From an uncultured Flavobacteriaceae bacterium (GTDB taxonomy: Bacteria; Bacteroidota; Bacteroidia; Flavobacteriales; Flavobacteriaceae): a stretch of DNA of 64,000 nucleotides. A program made the translations under genes and the position numbers. The notes below the pieces were generated by a model. It was not told where the DNA came from and ran no database searches. It was given only the letters and a program-made list of their open reading frames with translations. This document shows positions 49,811 through 58,396 of this stretch, in pieces (within the stretch, counting starts at the first letter, position 1; every line of letters begins with the position of its first letter). The stretch spans positions 62,001 to 126,000 of the forward strand of contig CANLUS010000008.1 in NCBI GenBank assembly GCA_947494325.1. The letters run 5' to 3'.

Positions 49811-51172
49811 ATGGAATACGCGAAAAATATCTTAGCAACAATTGGTAACACACCACTCGTTAAATTAAATACTATTGTGGATAGTATGGATGCCTTAGTA
49901 TTAGCAAAGGTCGAAACATTCAATCCAGGGAACTCTGTGAAAGATCGAATGGCTTTGAAAATGGTTGAGGATGCAGAAGCAGATGGTCGATTAAAACCCG
50001 GTGGCACTATTATCGAGGGGACATCAGGAAATACAGGTATGGGATTGGCATTAGCAGCTATCGTAAAAGGTTACAAGTGTATTTTTGTTATTACTGATAA
50101 ACAGTCTAAAGAGAAAATGGATATTTTACGTGCTGTAGGAGCTGAAGTAATTGTATGCCCAACAAATGTAGAACCTGAAGATGAAAGATCATATTATTCT
50201 GTTTCGAAAAGACTAGGTGAAGAAACGCCAAATTCTTGGTACGTTAATCAATACGATAATCCTTCAAACGCTATTGCTCACTACGAGCAAACAGGGCCTG
50301 AGATATGGAAACAAACTGACGGTAAGGTTACACATTTTGTCGTGGGAGTAGGTACTGGAGGTACTATTTCTGGGGTAGGTAAATATTTAAAGGAAAAGAA
50401 TCCTGCTATTAAAATTTGGGGTGTAGATACTTATGGAAGTGTATTTAAAAAATACCATGAAACAGGTATTTTCGATGAAAATGAAATCTATCCATATATC
50501 ACTGAAGGTATTGGAGAAGACATTTTACCAGAAAATGTTGATTTTAGTGTTATTGATGGTTTTACGAAAGTTACGGATAAGGATGCGGCAGTTTACACTC
50601 GAAAATTGGCGAAGGAGGAAGGAATATTTGTAGGTAATTCGGCAGGATCTGCTATTAAAGGAACTCTTCAATTACAAGAGAAATTTTCGAAAGATGACGT
50701 TGTAGTTGTGTTGTTTCATGATCATGGTAGTCGTTATGTGGGTAAAATGTTCAACGATGATTGGATGCGTGATAGAGGTTTCTTAGATGCAGAGATAACC
50801 GTTGCCAATGATTTAATTAAAAATCACGTAGATAAACCTTTGGTTACTGTAAAAACCGAAGAACTTGTTTCTCATGCTCTTGACAGAATGAGACAGTATA
50901 ATATTTCGCAAATTCCTGTAGTTGATAATAGTGGATTTGTAGGTTCGGTAGATGAAAGTGACTTATTTAGAGGATATTTTGAAGATAAAAATATTGCAGA
51001 CAAACCAATCAAAGAAGTGATGCGCGCCCCTTTTCCGATTGTTTCTAAGGATGCTTCTGTAGAACAGGTTTCTAAACTTATTAATAAAGAAAATGAAGCT
51101 GTTTTGGTAGATTTAGAAAATGGAGATTTCCATATAATTACCAAGCATGATGTGATTAATGTAATTAACTAG
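49811..51172 (+). CDS. Cystathionine beta-synthase (PLP enzyme with CBS pair)
   Basis: This pyridoxal-phosphate enzyme joins homocysteine or a serine derivative with serine/cysteine-type substrates. The PLP-binding Lys is in NSVKDRMALKMVEDAE, with GTSGNTGMGLALAA and GVGTGGTISGVGKYL as phosphate-binding loops. The last ~120 residues form a CBS-domain pair (SQIPVVDNSGFVGSVDESDL) that may bind adenine nucleotides. No haem-binding N-terminus is present. Cysteine synthase activity is possible because the catalytic domain is shared. Confidence 0.9.
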   Translation: MEYAKNILATIGNTPLVKLNTIVDSMDALVLAKVETFNPGNSVKDRMALKMVEDAEADGRLKPGGTIIEGTSGNTGMGLALAAIVKGYKCIFVITDKQSKEKMDILRAVGAEVIVCPTNVEPEDERSYYSVSKRLGEETPNSWYVNQYDNPSNAIAHYEQTGPEIWKQTDGKVTHFVVGVGTGGTISGVGKYLKEKNPAIKIWGVDTYGSVFKKYHETGIFDENEIYPYITEGIGEDILPENVDFSVIDGFTKVTDKDAAVYTRKLAKEEGIFVGNSAGSAIKGTLQLQEKFSKDDVVVVLFHDHGSRYVGKMFNDDWMRDRGFLDAEITVANDLIKNHVDKPLVTVKTEELVSHALDRMRQYNISQIPVVDNSGFVGSVDESDLFRGYFEDKNIADKPIKEVMRAPFPIVSKDASVEQVSKLINKENEAVLVDLENGDFHIITKHDVINVIN

Positions 51173-51244
51173 AGATTATTATTGTAGTGTTTAGTTTATT
51201 TAATACTGCTATTCTTTGGCGGGCAGATTATATATTTTTCCTGA

Positions 51245-52519
51245 ATGAGGGAAGATTTGATTTCGTTTTTATGGAAGTTTCAATATTTTAATAAGAATGT
51301 TCTAACCACAACTACATTAGATAGTATAAGCATCTTGTCTGTAGGCCAAGAGAATTTTAATGCAGGCCCCGACTTTTTTAATGCGAGAATTACAGTTGAT
51401 AAACAAGAATGGGCTGGTAATGTAGAGGTTCATGTGAAAGCTTCTGATTGGTATGTTCATGGTCATGAAAAAGACGCTAATTACGAAAATGTCATTTTGC
51501 ATGTTGTCTGGGAAGACGATGTACCTATATTTAGAAATGATAACACGCATATCGCTACCCTGGAACTAAAAGATAAAGTGAATCCTCATGTGGTTGTAAA
51601 TTATCAAAAGTTAATCGGTGCTCAAAACAAATGGATTAATTGTGGCAATAGTATTCAGAGAGTTGATAATTTTACTTGGTCTAATTGGTTAGAAAGGTTA
51701 TATATCGAGCGTCTCGAGGAAAAATCTGTACTAATCTCGGAATTACTCGAACAGTCAAAGAACGATTGGGAAGCCGTTTTGTTTAAATTATTACTAAAGA
51801 ATTTTGGATTAAAAGTAAATGGCGATGCTTTTTTTACCTTATCCAATAGTATAGAATTCTCCGTAGTTAGAAAAGAACACACCAAATTATCTAATATGGA
51901 AGCTCTATTATTTGGAGTAGCGGGATTATTAGAAAATTCGAGCGAACATCCTCATGTGATGTTCTTAAAAAAAGAGTTTAATTTTTTAAAATCGAAATAT
52001 AGTTTAACAACATTGAAAAATTCATTACAATTTTTTAGACTTAGACCTAATAATTTTCCAACTATTCGCTTGGCCCAATTTGCAAGTTTGTATCACAAAA
52101 AGCCTGCATTATTTTTAAAATTAATGCGTATTGATAATTTACCTGATTTGTACGACATATTCTACGTTGAAGTAGATGCATTTTGGGATACACATTATAC
52201 TTTTAAGACGTCTTCTAAATATAGAAAGAAAAGATTGTCTAAGTCGTTTATAGATCTTTTATTGATCAATACAATTATCCCTTTAAAGTTTATGTATTTG
52301 CATCATATCGGAAGACCAAATAATGAATTGATATTAGGTTTTATGAATGAAATTAGTCCCGAAAAGAACACTACAATAACGAAATTTTCTAAATTGGGAA
52401 TTCTGTGCAATTCAGCCGCAAAATCTCAAGCGTTATTACAATTAAAGACGACCTACTGTAGTAGGCATCATTGTTTACGATGTGCCGTTGGTAAAAAAAT
52501 TTTAACGAATGCAACTTAG
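51245..52519 (+). CDS. DUF2851-family protein
   Basis: This 424-residue soluble protein matches DUF2851. Visible blocks are ILSVGQENFNAGPDFFNARI, GNVEVHVKASDWYVHGH, NVILHVVWEDDVP and a final cysteine cluster CSRHHCLRCAVGKKIL. The final Cys/His cluster could bind zinc. It starts 72 bp after the cystathionine beta-synthase gene. Function unknown, common in Bacteroidota. Confidence 0.85.
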   Translation: MREDLISFLWKFQYFNKNVLTTTTLDSISILSVGQENFNAGPDFFNARITVDKQEWAGNVEVHVKASDWYVHGHEKDANYENVILHVVWEDDVPIFRNDNTHIATLELKDKVNPHVVVNYQKLIGAQNKWINCGNSIQRVDNFTWSNWLERLYIERLEEKSVLISELLEQSKNDWEAVLFKLLLKNFGLKVNGDAFFTLSNSIEFSVVRKEHTKLSNMEALLFGVAGLLENSSEHPHVMFLKKEFNFLKSKYSLTTLKNSLQFFRLRPNNFPTIRLAQFASLYHKKPALFLKLMRIDNLPDLYDIFYVEVDAFWDTHYTFKTSSKYRKKRLSKSFIDLLLINTIIPLKFMYLHHIGRPNNELILGFMNEISPEKNTTITKFSKLGILCNSAAKSQALLQLKTTYCSRHHCLRCAVGKKILTNAT

Positions 52520-52574
52520 AAGCGAGCTTTTTCATATCTTTAAAATTCTCCTTTTATAGGATGGATGCTACGTT

Positions 52575-54254
52575 ATGAAGAGAATCTTACTAAGTTTATA
52601 CACATGCTGTATACTCTTTTCTTGCAACAATACGTCAAAAAAAGAGGTAGTGTCAATTAAGCAGGTGAATTTTAAAAAGGAAATGCAAAGCCATTTTAAA
52701 AATCATTACGCTTCACTTTATAATTCTACTCAATTAAAAAAACTTCAATTAGATAGTTTACAATGGAGCAATACTTTTTATAGGAATAATGGATATGAGC
52801 CTATTTGGATTAATGATTCAATTGATATTTCGAGTAAGGCAAATGCTCTAATTAAAGAGTTTTCGAATGCAAATTTATATGGATTACATGCAAGTCGATA
52901 TCACTTTTCAATTATTAAAGAGCTTGGTCATAGTTTGCATAAAATAGGTGATAAATCTTCACGTTATGAGCTAGCCTCCAAATTGGAAGTGCTATTAACA
53001 AATTCTTATTTTACTTATGGAAAGCATCTAAATTATGGTGTTCTAGATTCTATTGATTCTATCACGGTATTACCCCGAAAGAGATTTAATATAGATATGC
53101 CAACATATTTAGCTAAAGCTCAAAAAAGTGATAGTTTATTAGAAAAATTACTTGAGTTACAACCTAATATTCCACAGTATAGAACCTTGCAAAATGGATT
53201 AACTAAGTATCTTAAAAATGCTTCATTGAGTACCAATAGTGTTTTAGTTAAAAATTTTCGGGCTGATTCTATCAAGGCTATAAAACAAGCTAAACAAGCG
53301 CTTGTACTTCATCAATACTTAGACTCGATTCCAACGGATTCATTATATATTATTGCTCTTAAAAAGTTTCAGCGTGATCACGCTTTAAAACCAGATGGTT
53401 TAATTGGTAAGAACACTGCAAAAGCCTTGTCTATGAGTCCTTATGACTATTATTTAAAAATAGTAGCAAACCTAGAAATGTGGCGTTGGAAAGAGCCTTT
53501 AGAGGAGAATCGCATTTTTGTGAATGTACCCGCATATGAACTAAAATTATATGAAAATGACTCACTCACATTCGAATCTAAAATAGTAGTTGGTAAGAAG
53601 AAAACAGCTACTCCCGAGATTAAAGATTCCTTGCAATACATTATTGCCTATCCTTATTGGAACGTACCTAGAAAAATATCATTAGAAGAAATTATTTTAA
53701 AGGCACAAAAAGACTCGACTTATTTTGACAGGAATAATTATGAGTTACTTACCTATAGGAAGGATACAGTGAATATGAATACAATAGATTGGAACAAAAT
53801 GAATGAGGATACATTTACTTATCTTATTAGGCAGAAAGGAGGCGGTGCTAATTCTCTTGGATATGTTAAATTTATTTTCCCAAATAAATATGCCATTTAT
53901 TTACACGATACTCCCGCCAAAAGCTTATTTAATCGAGAACTAAGATCCTTTAGTCATGGCTGCGTGAGAGTCGAAAAAGCATTGTCAATGGCAAGTCATA
54001 TACTTAAATCAGATAGGAATAGGTACACGCCCGATAGTATGTACGCCTACATTAAAAAGAGAAAAGAAAAATCAATAAAACTCAATAGTACTTTGCCAGT
54101 GTATATTTATTACTTTACAGTAAAAGGTAGTGATGAAGGAGAATTAGTTTTTTACAACGATTTATATGGAACCGACAGGAAGCTTACACATCTTTTAATT
54201 CAACAAAGAAATAAGTTTAATAAAAGATTAAGTAAGAATATTATAGCTAATTAA
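52575..54254 (+). CDS. L,D-transpeptidase (YkuD/YcbB-like) lipoprotein
   Basis: A lipoprotein signal (ILFSC, Cys17) is followed by a ~240-residue N-terminal domain, a peptidoglycan-binding repeat LKKFQRDHALKPDGLIGKNT, and the catalytic YkuD domain with SHGCVRVEKAL (Cys463). Such enzymes make 3-3 or lipoprotein crosslinks in peptidoglycan through an active-site Cys. The family is related to E. coli YcbB. The convergent neighbour at 54247 is a second L,D-transpeptidase and overlaps by 8 bp. Confidence 0.92.
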   Translation: MKRILLSLYTCCILFSCNNTSKKEVVSIKQVNFKKEMQSHFKNHYASLYNSTQLKKLQLDSLQWSNTFYRNNGYEPIWINDSIDISSKANALIKEFSNANLYGLHASRYHFSIIKELGHSLHKIGDKSSRYELASKLEVLLTNSYFTYGKHLNYGVLDSIDSITVLPRKRFNIDMPTYLAKAQKSDSLLEKLLELQPNIPQYRTLQNGLTKYLKNASLSTNSVLVKNFRADSIKAIKQAKQALVLHQYLDSIPTDSLYIIALKKFQRDHALKPDGLIGKNTAKALSMSPYDYYLKIVANLEMWRWKEPLEENRIFVNVPAYELKLYENDSLTFESKIVVGKKKTATPEIKDSLQYIIAYPYWNVPRKISLEEIILKAQKDSTYFDRNNYELLTYRKDTVNMNTIDWNKMNEDTFTYLIRQKGGGANSLGYVKFIFPNKYAIYLHDTPAKSLFNRELRSFSHGCVRVEKALSMASHILKSDRNRYTPDSMYAYIKKRKEKSIKLNSTLPVYIYYFTVKGSDEGELVFYNDLYGTDRKLTHLLIQQRNKFNKRLSKNIIAN

Positions 54255-54969
54255 TAGCGAGTGTCGCGTTATCAATTAATTTTGATTTACTCAAATAAGT
54301 ATCTTTTTTAGAATAAATAAAGAGGCAAGTACCATTTTTTATGGTATTAATAATTTGTTTGTAGTTCTTTTTTGGTAAAGAAGGACAGCCGAGGCTTCTT
54401 CCTAATTTTCCATTTTTTCGGATAAAATCTTTGCTAACATAATCTGCTCCGTGAATTACAATGGCTCTAGTTCTTGCGTTGCTATTAGAATATTCTAATC
54501 CGTCAAGACGTAATGAGAATCCATGCTTACCACTATATGTTTCAGCCGTTTTATAAAAACCAAGACTGCTTTGATAACTACTTATTTTGTTCGAAAATCG
54601 TGTTGCAAATTCATATCCAGAATTTCGACCATGAGCCACTAAGCTCTTATAAACTATTTTTTTCGTTTTAATATCTATAACGAACAACCGGTTTTCGTTC
54701 GAAGATTTGCTAAAATCTATAACCGTTAAGAGTTCTTTATTCTTAATTTTATCAGTATCTGTTAACTTTACATATCCTTGTAATGCAGCCTGAAAGGCAT
54801 CAAATTTTAACTCTTTTTCATTGAGTGCAGTGTAGAAGTCTATCGAATACTTTTTAAAAGAAATATGGGTTTCTTCTTTTGGTAACGGCTTACTTGGAAT
54901 AGCCTCCCATGCATAAATTGGAAATATCAATAAAATGATAATAGATAATAATAATGATCTTTTTTTCAT
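54247..54969 (-). CDS. Murein L,D-transpeptidase catalytic domain-family protein
   Basis: A signal peptide (MKKRSLLLSIIILLIFPIYA) precedes a domain with AIVIHGADYVSKDFIRK (His174) and KLGRSLGCPSLPKKNYKQ (Cys195), the active-site pair of the YkuD-2 (murein L,D-transpeptidase catalytic) family. The length of 240 aa is typical. It converges with a larger L,D-transpeptidase gene, the two stops overlapping by 8 bp. Substrate specificity is unknown. Confidence 0.88.
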   Translation of the reverse strand: MKKRSLLLSIIILLIFPIYAWEAIPSKPLPKEETHISFKKYSIDFYTALNEKELKFDAFQAALQGYVKLTDTDKIKNKELLTVIDFSKSSNENRLFVIDIKTKKIVYKSLVAHGRNSGYEFATRFSNKISSYQSSLGFYKTAETYSGKHGFSLRLDGLEYSNSNARTRAIVIHGADYVSKDFIRKNGKLGRSLGCPSLPKKNYKQIINTIKNGTCLFIYSKKDTYLSKSKLIDNATLAIN

Positions 54970-55117
54970 TCGATGATTAATGTAACGATACCTTAAGTAC
55001 GAGGGGAGCTTGTTAATAAAACAATTTGATGTATATACACCGACTCTAATAACTAATATGAATTCAATTTATTGTGTTGAAAAAGAAACTTTTAACGATA
55101 AAAGTGTTAAAAAATAA

Positions 55118-55141
55118 AAAGGTCCTTTTAAAAGGACCTTT
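55118..55141 (-). terminator. Terminator of the coiled-coil membrane-protein gene
   Basis: A near-perfect inverted repeat (AAAGGTCCTTT at 55118-55128, AAAGGACCTTT at 55131-55141) is followed on the minus strand by TTTATTTTTT. The rest of the 54970-55164 gap shows only AT-rich DNA. Confidence 0.85.
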
Positions 55142-55164
55142 CACTTTATTATTTTTAAAACAAA

Positions 55165-55812
55165 TTATTTCTTTTTCGAAGTCTCTTTTGCATACTTCTG
55201 CTTGTTAATTTCATCTTGTAATTCACGTCTCAATTTTTGTTCACGTTCGATAGAGCGCTGTCTATAACTTTCAAATTCTTCTTCTATTTCAGCTTTGTCT
55301 TTTTTTGCATCGACTGTAACAATATTACTTCGTTTGAATTTTCCAATAAACAAGGCTGTTGCAGCAGCTAATACACCAATAATTGACCATAAAATTGTGT
55401 TGTATCCTGATTTGCTCATAGGCAAGCCTAAAAATTTTATTTCATCTTTTTCTTTCGTAACTGAAGAAAGATTATCATTGGTTTTTCCTAAGTCAGTTTT
55501 TAATGTTTCTATTTCACTTTTTTGACTAGCAATCGTTGCGTTCGCGGCAGCATATTGCTCCTTTACAAGTTTAATAGAGTCACTTACGTTTTCTTTAAAT
55601 TTAAAGAGGTTATTGACTTTAACTGTCTTATATCGTTGTCCAGTTCGAGGATCCGTCCATTTCGGTGATTTCTTATATAAAAAATCAAATTGACTATCAA
55701 TGGTTCCAGAATTTAAAGAAGCCTTAACCTCAGTCGGATTATCCTGAGCAGCAACACTGAATGAAAATAATAGTAGGGTAAGAAATGAGATTATTACTTT
55801 AATTAATTTCAT
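55165..55812 (-). CDS. Exported coiled-coil membrane protein
   Basis: A signal peptide ending SVAAQ is followed by a periplasmic part (WTDPRTGQRYKTVKVNNLF), a coiled coil (residues ~75-125), one transmembrane helix (~140-160, YNTILWSIIGVLAAATALFIG) and a highly charged cytoplasmic tail with a second coiled coil (EEFESYRQRSIEREQKLRRE). I recall homologues carrying the name tRNA (guanine-N1)-methyltransferase; no SAM-binding motif is visible, so I do not support that. Function unknown. Confidence 0.7.
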   Translation of the reverse strand: MKLIKVIISFLTLLLFSFSVAAQDNPTEVKASLNSGTIDSQFDFLYKKSPKWTDPRTGQRYKTVKVNNLFKFKENVSDSIKLVKEQYAAANATIASQKSEIETLKTDLGKTNDNLSSVTKEKDEIKFLGLPMSKSGYNTILWSIIGVLAAATALFIGKFKRSNIVTVDAKKDKAEIEEEFESYRQRSIEREQKLRRELQDEINKQKYAKETSKKK

Positions 55813-55840
55813 TTTTTAAAGAGTTTAGTTTAATAAAGGT

Positions 55841-55848
55841 CAAAAGTA
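55841..55848 (-). promoter_or_regulatory. Candidate -7 box (TACTTTTG)
   Basis: An exact TANNTTTG match on the minus strand, 28 bp before the ATG at 55812. Confidence 0.5.
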
Positions 55849-55888
55849 AAAAATTACTTCTAATTATATAACGACTACTACACTTTAT

Positions 55889-58303
55889 TTAATAAAGATT
55901 TTTGTACTTCGCAGGATTTACTTCATGCATTAAACCGTAAATGCGCTCAAATATATCTTCAATTGAAGGTTTAGAAAAATAGTCTCCATCAGTGCCGTAA
56001 GCAGCCCTATGATCTTTTGCCGCAATTGTAATAGGTTGACTATCCAAAAACTGATATCCTTTTTGTTTATTCAATATTTGGTCAAGTAAATAACCCGAAG
56101 CACCACCAGAAACATCTTCATCTATAATAGCAAGTCTGTTCGTTTTTTCAAGGCTTTTTACTGTATCATGATTTAAATCAAAAGGTAACAGACATTGTGC
56201 ATCAATAATTTCAATATCTATCGACACTTTGGCCAATTCTATTGCAGCTTCTTCTACTAGTTTCAGCGTAGATCCGTATGATACTACTGTAATATCGGTA
56301 CCTTCTTTTACGGTTTCAACAAGGCCAATAGGAGTTAGGAACTCTCCCATATTAGTTGGTAACTTTTCTTTAAGTCGATATCCGTTTAAATTTTCTACGA
56401 TTAACGCGGGTTCATCACTTTTGAGCAATGTATTATAAAAACCTGCCGCTTTCGTCATGTTTCTTGGAACAAGGATATACATACCTCTCAGCAAATGAAT
56501 AATCGCACCCATATGAGATCCAGAATGCCAAATACCTTCTAATCTATGTCCACGTGTTCTAACTATCAAAGGCGCTTTTTGCTTTCCAAAAGTACGATAC
56601 CTTAAAGTCGCCAAGTCATCACTTAAAATTTGCAATCCGTATAATAAATAATCTAGATATTGGATTTCTGCAATGGGTCGTAACCCGCGCATCGCCATTC
56701 CAATACCTTGCCCCATAATTGTGGCCTCTCTAATACCAGTATCGGCTATTCTATATTCGCCATATTTATCCTGTAAGCCTTCGAGTCCTTGATTGACATC
56801 ACCAATTTTACCAGCGTCTTCTCCAAAAATTAAAACATCATCATTATTCGACAAAATGTTGTCAAAATTCTCTCGAAGAACGATGCGAGCATCTACAAGT
56901 TTTTCTTCTTCTGAGTAGGTTGGTAACACTTCCTTAATCGCAGTAGCTTTTGTTAAGTTTTCACTGTAAAGGTGACTACTATAGTTGACATATTCTTCTT
57001 GAGTGTAGTCCTTAATCCACTGCTGTAACGAGCTCTTTTTAGGAAATTGCTCATCTTTTATAAAAACCAAAACTTTTCTTGCAGTAGACAAGATATCTTT
57101 TTTAAGAGGTTCTTTAATCGCCTCTAAATCTGATTTTAATTTTGCGATAAATACGCCGTTACTGCTTTGTTCGCTAATTTGCTCAATCAAGGAAATTAGT
57201 TCTTTGCTTTTATGCTGAATAGGCTCTAAATAAGCACTCCAAGCTTCTCTTTTTGCTAAGCTTACTTCTTTTTTTGCAGCCCTTTCGATTTCTCGGATTT
57301 CCTCTTCATTTTCAAAAATACTAAGCATCCATTCTCGCATTTTTACGATACAATCATGGTCTCTTTCCCATTGTAAACGTTCGGGAGTTTTATAGCGTTC
57401 ATGAGACCCAGAAGTCGAATGACCTTGAGGTTGTGTTAATTCTTTCACATGAATTAAAACTGGAACATGCTCTTTACGTGAAATTGTTGATGCTTGGTTA
57501 TATACGTCAATCAATTTAGAGTAATCCCACCCTTCAACTACGAAAATTTCATATCCTAGATTATCTTCATCACGCTGAAATCCTTTCAAGATTTCAGAAA
57601 TATTCTCCTTTGTTGTTTGATGTTTAGCATGAACAGAAATACCATATTCATCATCCCAAACGCTAATCACCATAGGTACTTGAAGAACACCAGCTGCGTT
57701 AATCGTTTCAAAAAACAAACCTTCCGAAGTACTAGCATTTCCAATTGTACCCCAAGCAATTTCATTACCATTATTTGATAAATTTGTTTTGACTTTCAAT
57801 TGTTCTTCACGTCTGAAAATTTTAGATGCCTGGGCTAAACCAAGTAGTCTAGGCATTTGACCTGCCGTTGGAGAAATGTCGGCACTTACATTTTTTTGCG
57901 CCATTAAATTTTTGAAACTACCATCTTCGTTCAACGAATGTGTAGAAAAATGACCTCCCATTTGTCTACCAGCCGAATACGGTTCTGCTACAATATCTGT
58001 ATGTGCATATAATCCGGCAAAAAACTGCTTTGGAGTCAATTCGTCAATGGCCATCATAAAAGTTTGGTCACGATAATATCCAGATCTCCAATCTCCATCT
58101 CTAAACGCTTTTGCTAACGCCAATTGGGGTACTTCTTTTCCATCACCAAAAATACCAAACTTCGCTTTACCAGTTAGTACTTCTCGGCGTCCTAATAGAC
58201 TACATTCTCTACTAATAACAGCAGTTCTATAATCATTTAAAATTTCTCTTTTAAAATCTTCATACGATAGTTTCTGTTGAGAATCGATCAGTTTTTCCGA
58301 CAT
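55889..58303 (-). CDS. Fused alpha-keto acid dehydrogenase E1 alpha/beta
   Basis: This 804-residue protein joins the E1 alpha and beta parts of a branched-chain-type 2-oxo acid dehydrogenase. The alpha half (1-~430) has HGHSTSGSHERY-like QGHSTSGSHERYKTPERLQW, a phosphorylation-loop-type region. The beta half begins near LVDARIVLRENFDNILS, with VLIFGEDAGKIGDVNQG, AEIQYLDYLLYGLQ and GHRLEGIWHSGSHMGAI. The thiamine-diphosphate motif reads GTIGNASTSEG (GNAS at 188-191) where E1 alpha usually has GDG, with WDDEYGIS downstream. An ATG 27 bp upstream was rejected for the ATG at 58303. The E2 and E3 partners are not in the window. Confidence 0.9.
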   Translation of the reverse strand: MSEKLIDSQQKLSYEDFKREILNDYRTAVISRECSLLGRREVLTGKAKFGIFGDGKEVPQLALAKAFRDGDWRSGYYRDQTFMMAIDELTPKQFFAGLYAHTDIVAEPYSAGRQMGGHFSTHSLNEDGSFKNLMAQKNVSADISPTAGQMPRLLGLAQASKIFRREEQLKVKTNLSNNGNEIAWGTIGNASTSEGLFFETINAAGVLQVPMVISVWDDEYGISVHAKHQTTKENISEILKGFQRDEDNLGYEIFVVEGWDYSKLIDVYNQASTISRKEHVPVLIHVKELTQPQGHSTSGSHERYKTPERLQWERDHDCIVKMREWMLSIFENEEEIREIERAAKKEVSLAKREAWSAYLEPIQHKSKELISLIEQISEQSSNGVFIAKLKSDLEAIKEPLKKDILSTARKVLVFIKDEQFPKKSSLQQWIKDYTQEEYVNYSSHLYSENLTKATAIKEVLPTYSEEEKLVDARIVLRENFDNILSNNDDVLIFGEDAGKIGDVNQGLEGLQDKYGEYRIADTGIREATIMGQGIGMAMRGLRPIAEIQYLDYLLYGLQILSDDLATLRYRTFGKQKAPLIVRTRGHRLEGIWHSGSHMGAIIHLLRGMYILVPRNMTKAAGFYNTLLKSDEPALIVENLNGYRLKEKLPTNMGEFLTPIGLVETVKEGTDITVVSYGSTLKLVEEAAIELAKVSIDIEIIDAQCLLPFDLNHDTVKSLEKTNRLAIIDEDVSGGASGYLLDQILNKQKGYQFLDSQPITIAAKDHRAAYGTDGDYFSKPSIEDIFERIYGLMHEVNPAKYKNLY

Positions 58304-58327
58304 ATATAGGTGTTGTTTGGGGTTGTG

Positions 58328-58335
58328 CAAAGGTA
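58328..58335 (-). promoter_or_regulatory. Candidate -7 box (TACCTTTG)
   Basis: An exact TANNTTTG match on the minus strand, about 24 bp before the E1 ATG at 58303. It also supports that start over the upstream ATG at 58330, which would lie inside the box. Confidence 0.5.
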
Positions 58336-58396
58336 GTTTTTTTGAATTAAAATCAGAAATTTTCCCGAAACATTAATAAAAACAGCGTAAAAGTCT

